DNA of 64,000 nt from Palaemon carinicauda (taxonomy: Eukaryota; Arthropoda; Malacostraca; Decapoda; Palaemonidae), in the NCBI RefSeq assembly GCF_036898095.1, contig NC_090757.1, forward strand, positions 63,309,081-63,373,080. The letters run 5' to 3'. This document shows positions 21,301 to 36,500 of this stretch, piece after piece. Position 1 is the stretch's first letter, and each line of letters starts with the position of its first letter. The notes beneath the pieces were generated by a model that saw only the letters and a list, made by a program, of their open reading frames with translations, was not told where the DNA came from and searched no databases. Made by a program: the position numbers and the translations under genes.

Positions 21301-22479
21301 CCGAAATTAGTTTCCGTACCTTCTTGTCTTGTCCTGTTGATATGATAGACTGCTGGACAAGTAAGGGGTAATTTAATAATCTGAAATTAGTTCCCGTACC
21401 TTCTTGTCTTGTCTTATTGATATGACAGATTGCTGGACAAGTAAGGGGTAATTTAATAATCCGAAATTAGTACCTGTACCTTCTTGTCTTGTCCTGTTGA
21501 TATGACAGATGCTGGACAACTAAGGGGTAATTTAATAATCCGAAATTAGTTTCTGTACCTTCTTGTCTTGTCCTGTTGATATGACAGACTGCTGGACAAG
21601 TAAGGGGCCAGTAAATAATCCGAAATTAGGTCCCGTACCTTGTTGTCTTGTCCTATTGATATGACAGATTGCTGGACAATTAAGGAGTAATTTAATAATC
21701 CGAAATTAGTACCTGTACCTTCTTGTCTTGTCCTGTTGATATGACAGAATGCTGGACAACTAAGGGGATTTAATAATCGAAATTAGGTCCCGTACCTTGT
21801 TGTCTTGTCCTATTGATATGGCAGATTGCTGGACAAGTAAGGGGTAATTTAATAATCCGAAATTAGTACTCATACCTTGTTGTCTTGTCCTATTGATATG
21901 ACATTGCTGGACAAGTAAGGGGTAATTTAATAATCTGAAATTAGTTTCCGTACCTTCTTGTCTTGTCCTGTTGATATGACAAATTGCTGGACAACTAAGG
22001 GGTAATTTAATAATCCGAAATTAGGTCCCGTACCTTGTTGTCTTGTCCTATTGATATGACAGATTGCTGGACAAGTAAGGGGTAATTTAATAATCCGAAA
22101 TTAGTACCCGTACCTTCGTGTCTTGTCCTGTTGATATGACAGATTGCTGGACAAGTAAGGGGTAATTTAATAATCCGAAATTAGGTCCCGTACCTTGTTG
22201 TCTTGTCCTATTGATATGACAGATTGCTGGACAAGTAAGGGGTAATTTAATAATCCGAAATTAGTACCCGTACCTTCATGTCTTGTTCTGTTGATATGAC
22301 AGATTGCTGGACAAGTAAGGGGTAATTTAATAATCCGAAATTAGTTCCCGTACCTTCTTGTCTTGTCCTGTTGATATGACAGATTGCTGGAAAAAGTAAG
22401 GGGTAATTTAATAATCCGAAATTAGTTCCCGTACCTTCTTGTCTTGTCCTATTGATATGACGAATGCTGGACAAGTAAG

Positions 22480-25400
22480 GGGTAAGTTAAATAATCAGAA
22501 ATTAGTTCCCATACCTTCTTGTCTTGTCCCATTGATATGACAGATTGCTGGACAAGTAAGGGGCCAGTTAATAATCCAAAATTAGTTCCCGTACCTTCTT
22601 GTCTTGTCCTATTGATATGACAGACTGCTGGACAACTAAGGGGTAATTTAATAATCCGAAATTAGTACCCGTACCTTCTTGTCTTGTCCTATTGATATGA
22701 CAGACTGCTGGACAACTAAGGGATCATTTAATAATCCGAAATTAGTTCCCGTACCTTCTTGTCTTGTCCTATTGATATGACAGACTGCTGGACAAGTAGA
22801 GGGCCAGTTAATAATCCGAAATTAGTTCCCGTACCTTGTTGTCTTGTCCTATTGATATGACAGATTGCTGGACAATAAGGGGTAATTTAATAATCCGAAA
22901 TTAGTACCTGTACCTTCTTGTCTTGTCCTATTGATATGGTAGACTGCTGGACAAGTAAGGGGTAATTTATAATCCGAAATTAGTTTCCGTACCTTCTTGT
23001 CTTGTCCTATTGATATGACAGCTGCTGGACAAGTAAGGGGTAATTTAATAATCCGAAATTAGTTCCCATACCTTCTTGTCTTGTCCTATTGATATGACAG
23101 AATGCTGGACAAGTAAGGGGTCAGTTAATAATCTGAAATTAGGTCCCGTACCTTGTTGTTTGTCCTATTGATATGACAGAATGCTGGACAAGTAAGGAGT
23201 AATTTAATAATCTGAAATTAGTTTCCGTACCTTCTTGCCTTGTTCTATTGATATGACAGAATGCTGGACAAGTAAGGGGCCAGTTAATAATCCGAAATTA
23301 GTTCCCATACCTTCTTGTCTTGTCCTATTGATATGACAGACTGCTGGACAAGTAAGGGGTAATTTAATAATCCGAAATTAGTTCCCGTACCTTCTTGTCT
23401 TGTCCTATTGATATGACAGAATGCTGGAAAGTAAGGGGTAGTTAATAATCCGAAATTAGGTCCCGTACCTTCTTGTCTTGTCCTATTGATATGACAGATT
23501 GCTGGACAAGTAAGGGGTAATTTAATAATCCGAAATTAGTCCCGTACCTTGTTGTCTTGTCCTATTGATATGACAGATTGCTGGACAAGTAAGGGGTAAT
23601 TTAATAATCCGAAATTAGTACCCGTACCTTGTTGTCTTGTCCTATTGATATGACAGATTGCTGGACAAGTAAGGGTAATTTAATAATCTGAAATTAGTTC
23701 CCGTACCTTCTTGTCTTGTCCTATTGATATGACAGATTGCTGGACAAGTAAGGGGTAATTTAATAATCCGAAATTAGTCCCGTACCTTGTTGTCTTGTCC
23801 TATTGATATGACAGATTGCTGGACAAGTAAGGGGTAATTTAATAATCTGAAATTAGTACCCGTACCTTCTTGTCTTGTCCTGTTGATATGGCAGATTGCT
23901 GGACAAGTAAGGGGTAATTTAATAATCCGAAATTAGGTCCCGTACCTTGTTGTCTTGTCCTATTGATATGACAGATTGCTGGACAAGTAAGGGGTAATTT
24001 AATAATCCGAAATTAGTACCCGTACCTTCTTGTCTTGTCCTGTTGATATGACAGATTGCTGGACAAGTAAGGGGTAATTAATAATCCGAAATTAGGTCCC
24101 GTACCTTGTTGTCTTGTCCTATTGATATGACAGATTGCTGGACAAGTAAGGGGTAATTTAATAATCCGAAATTAGTTCCCGTACCTTCTTGTCTTGTCCT
24201 ATTGATATGACAGAATGCTGGACAAGTAAGGGGCCAGTTAATAATCCGAAATTAGGTCCCATTACTTCTTGTCTTGTCCTATTGATAGGGCAGACTGCTG
24301 GACGAGTAAGGGGTAATTTAATAATCCGAAATTAGTTCCCGTACCTTCTTGTCTTGTCCTATTAATATGACAGAATGCTGGAAAAGTAAGGGGCCAGTTA
24401 ATAATCCGAAATTAGGTCCCGTACCTTGTTGTCTTGTCCTATTGATATGACAGATTGCTGGACAAGTAAGGGGTAATTTAATAATCCGAAATTAGTACCC
24501 ATACCTTGTTGTCTTGTCCTATTGATATGACATTGCTGGACAAGTAAAGGGTAATTTAATAATCTGAAATTAGTTTCCGTACCTTCTTGTCTTGTCCTGT
24601 TGATATGACAGAATGCTGGACAATAAGGGGTGATTTAATAATCTGAAATTAGGTCCCGTACCTTGTTGTCTTGTCCTATTGATGTGGCAGATTGCTGGAC
24701 AAGTAAGGGGTAATTTAATAATCCGAAATTAGTACCCATACCTTGTTGTCTTGTCCTATTGATATGACATTGCTGGACAAGTAAGGGGTAATTTAATAAT
24801 CTGAAATTAGTTTCCGTACTTTCTTGTCTTGTCCTGTTGATATGACAAATTGCTGGACAACTAAGGGGTAATTTAATAATCCGAAATTAGGTCCCGTACC
24901 TTCTTGTCTTGTCCTGTTGATATGACTGATTGCTGGACAAGTAAAGGGTAATTTAATAATCCGAAATTAGTACCCGTACCTTCTTGTCTTGTCCTGTTGA
25001 TATGACATATTGCTGGACAAGTAAGGGGTGATTTAATAATCCGAAATTAGGTCCCGTACCTTGTTGTCTTGTCCCATTGATATGACAGATTGCTGGACAA
25101 GTAAGGGGTAATTTAATAATCCGAAATTAGTACCCATACCTTGTTGTCTTGTCCTATTGATATGACATTGCTGGACAAGTAAAGGGTAATTTAATAATCT
25201 AAAGTTAGTTTCCGTACCTTCTTGTCTTGTCCTGTTGATATGACAGAATGCTGGACAACTAAGGGGTGATTTGATAATCCGAAATTAGGTCCCGTACCTT
25301 CTTGTCTTGTCCTATTGATGTGGCAGATTGCTGGACAAGTAAGGGGTAATTTAATAATCCGAAATTAGTACCCATACCTTGTTGTCTTATCCTATTGATA

Positions 25401-28400
25401 TGACATTGCTGGACAAGTAAGGGGTAATTTAATAATCTGAAATTAGTTTCCGTACCTTCTTGTCTTGTCCTGTTGATATGACAAATTGCTGGACAACTAA
25501 GGGGTAATTTAATAATCCGAAATTAGGTCCCGTACCTTGTTGTCTTATCCTATTGATATGACAGATTGCTGGACAAGTAAAGGGTAATTTAATAATCCGA
25601 AATTAGTACCCGTACCTTTTTGTCTTGTCCTGTTGATATGACAGATTGCTGGACAAGTAAGGGGTGATTTAATAATCCGAAATTAGGTCCCGTACCTTGT
25701 TGTCTTGTCCTATTGATATGACAGATTGCTGGCCAAGTAAGGGGTAATTTAATAATCCGAAATTAGTACCCGTACCTTCATGTCTTGTTCTGTTGATATG
25801 ACAGATTGCTGGACAAGTAAGGGGTAATTCAATAATCCGAAATTAGTTCCCGTACCTTCTTGTCTTGTCCTGTTGATATGACAGACTGCTGGACAAGTAA
25901 GGGGTAATTTGATAATCCGAAATTAGTTCCCGTACCTTCTTGTCTTGTCCTATTGATATGACCGAATGCTGGACAAGTAAGAGGTCAGTTAAAAATCAGA
26001 AATTAGTTCCCATACCTTCTTGTCTTGTCCCATTGATATGACAGATTGCTGGACAAGTAAGGGGCTAGTTAATAATCCAAAATTAGTTCCCGTACCTTCT
26101 TGTCTTGTCCTATTGATATGACAGACTGCTGGACAACTAAGGGGTAATTTAATAATCCGAAATTAGTACCCGTACCTTCTTGTCTTGTCCTATTGATATG
26201 ACAGACTGCTGGACAACTAAGGGATCATTTGATAATCCGAAATTAGTTCCCTTACCTTCTTCTCTTGTCCTATTGATATGACAGACTGCTGGACAAGTAG
26301 AGGGCCAGTTAATAATCCGAAACTAGTTCCCGTACCTTGTTGTCTTGTCCTATTGATATGACAGATTGCTGGACAAATAAGGGGTAATTTAATAATCCGA
26401 AATTAGTACTTGTACCTTCTTGTCTTGTCCTATTGATATGGTAGACTGCTGGACAAGTAAGGGGTAATTTATTTATCCGAAATTAGTTTCTGTACCTTCT
26501 TGTCTTGTCCTGTTGATATGACAGACTGCTGGACAAGTAAGGGGTAATTTACTAATCCGAAATTAGTTCCCATACCTTCTTGTCTTGTCCTATTGATATG
26601 ACAGAATGCTGGACAAGTAAGGGGTCAGTTAATAATCCGAAATTAGGTCCCGTACCTTGTTGTCTTGTCCTATTGATATGACAGAATGCTGGACAAGTGA
26701 GGGGTAATTTAATAATCTGAAATTAGTTTCTGTACCTTCTTGCCTTGTTCTATTGATATGACAGAATGCTGGACAAGTAAGGGGCCAGTTAATAATCCGA
26801 AATTAGTTCCCATACCTTCTTGTCTTGTCCTATTGATAGGGCAGACTGCTGGACAAGTAAGGGGTAATTTAATAATCCGAAATTAGTTCCCGAACCTTCT
26901 TGTCTTGTCCTATTAATATGACAGAATGCTGGAAAAGTAAGGGGCTAGTTAATAATCCGAAATTAGGTCCCGTACCTTGTTGTCCTGTCCTATTGATATG
27001 ACAGATTGCTGGACAACTAAGGGGTAATTTAATAATCCGAAATTAGGTCCCGTACCTTGTTGTCTTGTCCTATTGATATGACAGATTGCTGGACAAGTAA
27101 GGGGTAATTTAATAATCCGAAATTAGTACCCGTACCTTGTTGTCTTGTCCTATTGATATGACATTGCTGGACAAGTAAAGGGTAATTTAATAATCTGAAA
27201 TTAGTTTCCGTACCTTCTTGTCTTGTCCTGTTGATATGACAAATTGCTGAACAACTAAGGGGTAATTTAATAATCCGAAATTAGGTCCCGTACCTTGTTG
27301 TCTTATCCTATTGATATGACAGATTGCTGGACAAGTAAAGGGTAATTTAATAATCTGAAATTAGTACCCGTACCTTCTTGTCTTGTCCTGTTGATATGGC
27401 AGATTGCTGGACAAGTAAGGGGTGATTTAATAATCCGAAATTAGGTCCCGTACCTTGTTGTCTTGTCCTATTGATATGACAGATTGCTGGACAAGTAAGG
27501 GGTAATTTAATAATCCGAAATTAGTACCCGTACCTTCTTGTCTTGTTCTGTTGATATGACAGATTGCTGGACAAGTAAGGGGTAATTCAATAATCCGAAA
27601 TTAGTTCCCGTACCTTCTTGTCTTGTCCTGTTGATATGACAGAATGCTGGACAAGTAAGGGGCATGTTAATAATCCGAAATTAGGTCCCGTACCTTCTTG
27701 TCTTGTGCTGTTGATATGACAGACTGCTGGACAAGTGAAGGGTAATTATATAATCTGAAATTAGTTCCCGTACCTTCTTGTCTTGTCCTATTGATATGAC
27801 AGAATGCTGGACAAGTAAGAGGTCAGTTAATAATCCAAAATTAGTTCCCATACCTTCTTGTCTTGTCCCATTGATATGACAGACTGCTGGACAAGTAAGG
27901 GGCCAGTTAATAATCCAAAATTAGTTCCCATACCTTCTTGTCTTGTCCTATTGATATGACAGACTGCTGGACAAGTAAGGGGTAATTCAATAATCCGAAA
28001 TTTGTTCCCGTGCCTTCTTGTCTTGTCCTATTGATATGGCAGACTGCTGGACAAGTAAAGGGTAATTTAATAATACAAAATTAGTTCTCGTACCTTCTTG
28101 TCTTGTCCTGTTGATATGATAGACTGCTGGACAAGTAAGGGGTGATCTAATAATCCGAAATTAGTTACCGTACCTTCTTGTCTTGTCTTATTGATATGAC
28201 AGAATGCTGGACAAGTAAGGGGCCAGTTAATAATCCTAAATTAGGTCCCGTACCTTCTTGTCTCTGTCCTATTGATATGACAGACAGCTGGACAAGTAGG
28301 GGGTAATTTAATAATCCGAAATTAGTACCCGTACCTTCTTGTCTTGTCCTATTGATATGGCAGACTGCTGGACAAGTAAAGGGTAAATTAATAATCCAAA

Positions 28401-31400
28401 ATTAGTTCCCATACCTTTCTTGTCTTGTCTTATTGATATGACAGAATGCTGGACAAGTAAGGGGCCAGTTAATAATCCTAAATTAGGTCCCGTACCTTCT
28501 TGTCTTGTCCTATTGATATGGCAGACAGCTGGACAAGTAAGGGGGTAATTTAATAATCCGAAATTAGTACCCGTACCTTCTTGTCTTGTCCTATTGATAT
28601 GGCAGACTGCTGGACAAGTAAAGCGTAATTTAATAATCCGAAATTAGTTTCCGTACCTTCTTGTCTTGTCCTGTTGATATGACAGACTGCTGGACAACTA
28701 AGGGGTAATTTAATAATCCGAAATTAGTTCCCGTACCTTCTTGTCTTGTCCCATTGATATGACAGAATGCTGGACAAGTAAGGGGCCAGTAAATAATTTG
28801 AAATTAGGTCCCGTACCTTATTGTCTTGTCCTATTGATATGACAGATTGCTGGACAACTAAGGGTAATTTAATAATCCGAAATTAGGTCCCGTACCTTCT
28901 TGTCTTGTCCTATTGATATGACAGATTGCTGGACAATGAGGGGTAATTTAATAATCCGAAATTAGTCCCTTACCTTCTTGTCTTGTCCTGTTAATATTGA
29001 CAGATTGCTGGACAAGTAAGGGTAAATTAATAATCCGAAATTAGTACCGTACATTCTTGTCTTGTCCTGTTGATATGACAGATTGCTGGACAAGTAAGGG
29101 GTAATTTAATAATCCGAAATTAGGTCCCGTATCTTGTTGTCTTGTCCTATTGATATGACAGATTGCTGGACAAGTAAAGGGTAATTTAATAATCCAAAAT
29201 TAGTACCCGTACCTTCTTGTTCTTGTCCTGTTGATATGACAGATTGCTGGACAAGTAAGGGGTAATCTAATAATCTGAAATTAGTCCCGTACCTTCTTGT
29301 CTTGTCCTATTGATATGACAGATTGCTGGACAAGTAAGGGGTAATTTAATAATCCGAAATTAGTCCCGTACCTTCTTGTCTTGTCCTGTTGATATGACAG
29401 ATTGCTGGACAAGTAAGGGGTAATTAATAATCCGAAATTAGTTCCCGTACCTTCTTGTCTTGTCCTATTGATATGACAGATTGCTGGACAAGTAAGGGGC
29501 CAGTTAATAATCCGAAATTAGGTCCCATACCTTCCTGTCTTGTCCTGTTAATATGACAGACTGCTGGACAAGTAAGGGGTAATTTAATAATCCGAAATTA
29601 GTCCCGTACCTTCTTGTCTTGTCCTATTGATATGACAGATGCTGGACAAGTAAGGGTCAGTTAATAATCCGAAATTAGTTCCCATACCTTCTTGTCTTGT
29701 CCATTGATATGACAGATTGCTGGACAAGTAAGGGGCCAGTTAATAATCCAAAATTAGTTCCCGTACCTTCTTGTCTTGTCCTATTGATATGACAGACTGC
29801 TGGACAACTAAGGGGTAATTTAATAATCCGAAATTAGTACCCGTACCTTCTTGTCATGTCCTATTGATATGACAGACTGCTGGACAACTAAGGGATCATT
29901 TGATAATCCGAAATTAGTTCCCTTACCTTCTTCTCTTGTCCTATTGATATGACAGACTGCTGGACAAGTAAGGGGCCAGTTAATAATCCGAAATTAGTTC
30001 CCGTACCTTGTTGTCTTGTCCTATTGATATGACAGATTGCTGGACAAATAAGGGGTAATTTAATAATCCGAAATTAGTACCGTACCTTCTTGTCTTGTCC
30101 TATTGATATGGCAGACTGCTGGACAAGTAAGGGGTAATTTATAATCCGAAATTAGTTTCCGTACCTTCTTGTCTTGTCCTGTTGATATGACAGACTGCTG
30201 GACAAGTAAGGGGTAATTTAATAATCCGAAATTAGTTCCCATACCTTCTTGTCTTGTCCTATTGATATGACAGAATGCTGGACAAGTAAGGGGTCAGTTA
30301 ATAATCCGAAATTAGGTCCCGTACCTTGTTGTCTTGTCCTATTGATATGACAGAATGCTGGACAAGTAAGGGGTAATTTAATAATCCGAAATTAGTTTCC
30401 GTACCTTCTTGCCTTGTCCTATTGATATGACAGAATGCTGGACAAGTAAGGGGCCAGTTAATAATCCGAAATTAGGTCCCATACCTTCTTGTCTTGTCCT
30501 ATTGATAGGGCAGACTGCTGGACAAGTAAGGGGTAATTTAATAATCCGAAATTAGTTCCCGTACCTTCTTGTCTTGTCCTATTGATATGACAGAATGCTG
30601 GACAAGTAAGGGGCCAGTTAATAATCCGAAATTAGGTCCCGTACCTTGTTGTCTTGTCCTATTGATATGACAGATTGCTGGTCAACTAAGGGGTAATTTA
30701 ATAATCCGAAATTAGTACCCGTACCTTCTTGTCTTGTCCTATTGATATGACAAATTGCTGGACAAGTAAGGGGTAATTTAATAATCCTGAAATTAGTACC
30801 CTTACCTTTTTGTCTTGTCTTGTTGATATGACAGATTGCTGGACAACTAAGGGGTAATTTAATAATCCGAAATTAGTTCCCGTACCTTGTTGTCTTGTCC
30901 TATTGATATGACAGATTGCTGGACAACTAAGGGGTAATTTAATAATCCGAAATTAGTACCCGTACCTTCTTGTCTTGTCCTATTGATATGACAGATTGCT
31001 GGACAAGTAAGGGGTAATTTAATAATCCGAAATTATCCCAGTACCTTTTTGTCTTGTCCTGTTGATATGACAGATTGCTGGACAAGTAAGGGGTAATTTA
31101 ATAATCCGAAATTAGGTCCCGTACCTTGTTGTCTTGTCCTATTGATGTGACAGATTGCTGGACAACTAAGGGGTAATTTAATAATCCGAAATTAGTACCC
31201 GTACCTTCTTGTCTTGTCCTATTGATATGACAGATTGCTGGACAAGTAAGGGTAATTTGATAATCCGAAATTAGTACCCGTACCTTCTTGTCTTGTCCTA
31301 TTGATATGACAGACTGCTGGACAAGTAAGGGGTAATTTAATAATCTGAAATTAGTCCCGTACCTTCATGTCTTGTCCTATTGATATGACAGATTGCTGGA

Positions 31401-33560
31401 CAAGTAAGGGGTAAGTTAATAATCCGAAATTAGTCCCGTACATTCTTGTCTTGTCCTATTGATATGACAGATTGCTGGACAAGTAAGGGGTAATTTAATA
31501 ATCCGAAATTAGTCCCGTACCTTCATGTCTTGTCCTATTGATATGACAGATTGCTGGACAAGTAAGGGGTAATTTAATAATCGAAATTATCCCGTACCTT
31601 CTTGTCTTGTCTATTGATATGACAGATTGCTGGACAAGTAAGGGTAATTTAATAATCCGAAATTAGTTCCCGTACCTTCATGTCTTGTCCTATTGATATG
31701 ACAGATTGCTGGACAAGTAAGGGGTAATTTAATAATCCAAAATTAGTACCCGTACCTTCTTGTCTTGTCCTATTGATATGACAGATTGCTGGACAAGTAA
31801 GGGGTAATTTAATAATCCGAAATTAGTACTCGTACCTTCTTGTCTTGTCCTATTGATATGACAGACTGCTGGACAAGTAAGGGGTATTTAATAATCTGAA
31901 ATTAGTTTCCCGTACCTTCTTGTCTTGTCCTGTTGATATGACAGACTGCTGGACAAGTAAGGGGTAATTTAATAATCGAAATTAGTTCCCGTACCTTCTT
32001 GTCTTGTCCTATTGATATGACAGACTGCTGGACAAGTAAGGGGTAATTTAATAATCCGAAATTAGTTCCCGTACCTTCATGTCTTGTCCTATTGATATGA
32101 CAGAATGCTGGACAAGTAAGGGGTCAGTTAATAATCTGAAATTAGTCCCGTACCTTCTTGTCTTGTCTATTGATATGGCAGACAGCTGGACAAGTAAGGG
32201 TAATTTAATAATCCGAAATTAGTTCCCGTACCTTCTTGTCTTGTCCTATTGATATGACAGACTGCTGGACAAGTAAGGGGTCATTTAATAATCCGAAATT
32301 AGTTCCCGTACCTTCTTGTCTTGTCCTATTGATATGACAGACATTGCTGGACACGTAAGGGGTAATTTAATAATCCGAAATTAGTACCGTACCTTCTTGT
32401 CTTGTCCTATTGATATGGCAGACTGCTGGACAAGTAAGGGGTAATTTAATAATCTGAAATTAGTTTCCGTACCTTCTTGTCTTGTCCTGTTGATATGACA
32501 GACTGCTGGACAAGTAAGGGGTAATTTAATAATCTGAAATTAGTTCCCGTACCTTCTTGTCTTGTCCTATTGATATGACAGAATGCTGGACAAGTAAGGG
32601 GTCAGTTAATAATCCTAAATTAGGTCCCGTACCTTGTTGTCTTGTCCTATTGATATGACAGATTGCTGGACAACTAAGGGGTAATTTAATAATCTGAAAT
32701 TAGTACCCGTACCTTCTTGTCTTGTCCTATTGATATGACAGATTGCTGGACAAGTAAGTGGTGATTTAATAACCCGAAATAATACCTGTCCCTTCTTGTC
32801 TTGTCCAGTTGATATGACAGATTGCTGGACAACTAAGGGGTAATTTAATAATCCGAAATTAGGTCCCGTACCTTGTTGTCTTGTCCTATTGATGTGACAG
32901 ATTGCTGGACAACTAAGGGGTTATTTAATAATCGAAATTAGTACCCATACCTTCTTGTCTTGTCCTATTGATATGACAGATTGCTGGACAAGTAAATGGT
33001 AATTTAATAATCCGAAATTAGTACCCGTACCTTCTTGTCTTGTCCTGTTGATATGACAGATTGCTGGACAAGTAAGGGGTAATTTAATAATCTCAAATTA
33101 GTTCCCGTACCTTCATGTCTTGTCCTATTGATATGACAGAATGCTGGACAAGTAAGGGGTCAGTTAATAATCCGAAATTTGGTCCCGTACATTCTTTTCT
33201 TGTCCTATTAATATGGCAGACAGCTGGACAAGTAACGGGCCAGTTTATAATCTGAAATTATGTCCCGTACCTTCTTGTCTTGTCCTATTGATATGACAGA
33301 CTGCTGGACAAGTAAGGGGTAATTTAATAATCTGAAATTAGTTTCTGTACCTTCTTGTCTTGTCCTATTGATATGACAGATTGCTGGACAAATAAGGGGT
33401 AATTTAATAATCTGAAATTAGTACCCGTACCTTCTTGTCTTGTCCTGTTGATATGACAGACTGCTGGACAAGTAAGGGGTAATTTGATAATCCGAAATTA
33501 GTTCCCGTACCTTCTTGTCTTGTCCTATTGATATGACAGAATGCTGGACAAGTAAGAGGT
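22480..33560 (+). repeat. Higher-order repeat region, blocks of about 3.5-3.9 kb
   Basis: The marker ACTAAGGGATCATTT occurs at about 22,714, 26,216 and 29,887 (spacings 3,502 and 3,671), in each case followed by a CAGTTAATAATCCGAAA monomer and then a CCTTGTTG monomer. A second marker (AATCAGAAATTAGTTCCCAT then CCCATTGATATGACAG) falls near 22,494, 25,995 and 33,565; a related form lies near 29,650. Blocks differ by gain or loss of whole monomers and by small deletions. Confidence 0.75.
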
Positions 33561-36500
33561 CAGTTAATAATCAGAAATTAGTTCCCATACTTTCTTGTCT
33601 TGTCCCATTGATATGACAGATTGCTGGACAAGTAAGGGGCCAGTTAATAATCCAAAATTAGTTCCCGTACCTTCTTGTCTTGTCCTATTGATATGACAGA
33701 CTGCTGGACAAGGAAGGGGTAATTCAATAATCGAAATTAGTTCCCGTGCCTTCTTGTCTTGTCCTATTGATATGGCAGACTGCTGGACAAGTAAAGGGTA
33801 ATTTAATAATACAAAATTAGTTCTCGTACCTTCTTGTCGTGTCCTGTTGATTTGATAGACTGCTGGACTAGTAAGGGGCCAGTTAATAATCCTAAATTAG
33901 GTCCCGTACCTTCTTCTCTTGTCTTATTGATATGGCAGACAGCTGGACAAGTAAGGGGTAATTTAATAATCAGAAATTAGTACCCGTACCTTCTTGTCTT
34001 GTCCTATTGATATGGCAGACTGCTGGACAATTAAAGCGTAATTTGATAATCCGAAATTAGTTTCCGTACCTTCTTGTCTTGTCCTGTTGATATGACAGAC
34101 TGCTGGACAACTAAGGGGTAATTTAATAATCCGAAATTAGTTCCCGTACCTTCTTGTCTTCTCCTATTGATATGACAGAATGCTGGACAAGTAAGGGCCA
34201 GTAAATAATCCGAAATTAGGTCCTGTACCTTGTTGTCTTGTCCTATTGATATGACAGATTGCTGGACAACTAAGGGGTAATTTAATAATCAGAAATTAGT
34301 ACCCGTACCTTCTTGTCTTCCTATTGATATGACAGATTGCTGGACAACTAAGGGGTAATTTAATAATCCGAAATTAGGTCCCGTACCTTGTTGTCTTGTC
34401 CTATTGATATGACAGATTGCTGGACAATAAGGGGTAATTTAATAATCCAAAATTAGTACCCGTACCTTCTTGTCTTGTCCTGTTGATATGACAGATTGCT
34501 GGACAAGTAAGGGGTAATTAATAATCCGAAATTAGTACCCGTACTTCTTGTCTTGTCCTGTTGATATGACAAATTGCTGGACAAGTAAGGGGTAATTTAA
34601 TAATCCGAAATTAGTCCCGTATCTTGTTGTCTTGTCCTATTGATATGACAGATTGCTGGACAATCTAAGGGGTAATATAATAATCCGAAATTAGTACCCG
34701 TACCTTCATGTCTTGTCCTATTGATATGACAGATTGCTGGACAAGTAAGGGGTAATTTGATTATCCGAAATTAGTTCCCGTACCTTCTTGTCTTGTCCTG
34801 TTGATATGACAGATTGCTGGACAAGTAAGGGGTAATTTAATAATCCAAAATTAGTACCCGTACCTTCTTGTCTTGTCCTGTTGATATGACAGATTGCTGG
34901 ACAAGTAAGGGGTAATTTAATAATCCGAAATTAGGTCCCGTACCTTGTTGTCTTGTCCTTTGATATGACAGATTGCTGGACAAGTTAGGGGTAATTTAAT
35001 AATCCGAAATTAGTACCCGTACCTTCTTGTCTTGTCCTGTTGATATGACAGATTGCTGGACAAGTAACGGGTAATTCAATAATCCGAAATTAGTTCTCGT
35101 ACCTTCTTGTCTTGTCCTATTGATATGACAGAATGCTGGACAAGTAAGGGGCCAGTTAATAATCCGAAATCAGTTCCCGTACCTTCTTGTCTTGTCCTAT
35201 TGATATGACAGACAGCTGGACAACTTAAGGGGTAATTTAATAATCCGAAATTATTACCCGTACCTTCTTGTCATGTCCTATTGATATGACAGAATGCTGG
35301 ACAACTAAGGGATCATTTGATAATCCGAAATTAGTTCCCATACCTTCTTCTCTTGTCCTATTGATATGACAGACTGCTGGACAAGTAAGGGGCCAGTTAA
35401 TAATCCGAAATTAGTTCCCGTACCTTGTTGTCTTGTCCTATTGATATGACAGATTGCTGGACAAATAAGGGGTAATTTAATAATCCGAAATTAGTACCCG
35501 TACTTCTTGTCTTGTCCTATTGATATGGCAGAGTGCTGGACAAGTAAGGGGTAATTTAATAATCCGAAATTAGTTTCCGTACCTTCTTGTCTTGTCCTGT
35601 TGATATGACAGACTGCTGGACAAGTAAGGGGTAATTTAATAATCCGAAATTAGTTCCCGTACCTTCTTGTCTTGTCCTATTGATATGACAGAATGCTGGA
35701 CAAGTAAGGGGTCAGTTAATAATCCGAAATTAGGTCCCGTACCTTGTTGTCTTGTCCTATTGATATGACAGAATGCTGGACAATAAGGGGTAATTTAATA
35801 ATCCGAAATTAGTTCCCGTACCTTCTTGCCTTGTCCTATTGATATGACAGAATGCTGGACAAGTAAGGGGCCAGTTAATAATCCGAAATAAGGTCCCATA
35901 CCTTCTTGTCTTGTCCTATTGATACGGCAGACTGCTGGACAAGTAAGGGGTAATTTAATAATCCGAAATTAGTTCCCGTACTTTGTTGTCTTGTCCTATT
36001 GATATGACAGAATGCTGGACAAGTAAGGGGCCAGTTAATATTCTGAAATTAGGTCCCGTACCTTGTTGTCTTGTCCTATTGATATGACAGATTGCTGGTC
36101 AACTAAGGGGTAATTTAATAATCCGAAATTAGTACCCGTACCTTCTTGTCTTGTCCTATTGATATGACAAATTGGTGGACAAGTAAGGGGTAATTTAATA
36201 ATCCGAAATTAGTACCCATATCTTCTTTGTCTTGTCCTGTTGATATGACAGACTGCTGGATAAGTAAGGGGTGATTTAATAATCTGAAATTAGTTCCCGT
36301 ACCTTCATGTCTTGTCCTATTGATATGACAGAATGTGGACAAGTAAGGGGTCAGTTAATAATCCGAAATTAGGTCCCGTACCTTCTTGTCTTGTCCTATT
36401 GATATTACAGACTGCTGGACAAGTAAGGGGTAATTTAATAATCTGAAATTAGGTCCCGTACCTTCTTGTCTTGTCCTATTGATATGGCAGACAGCTGGAC

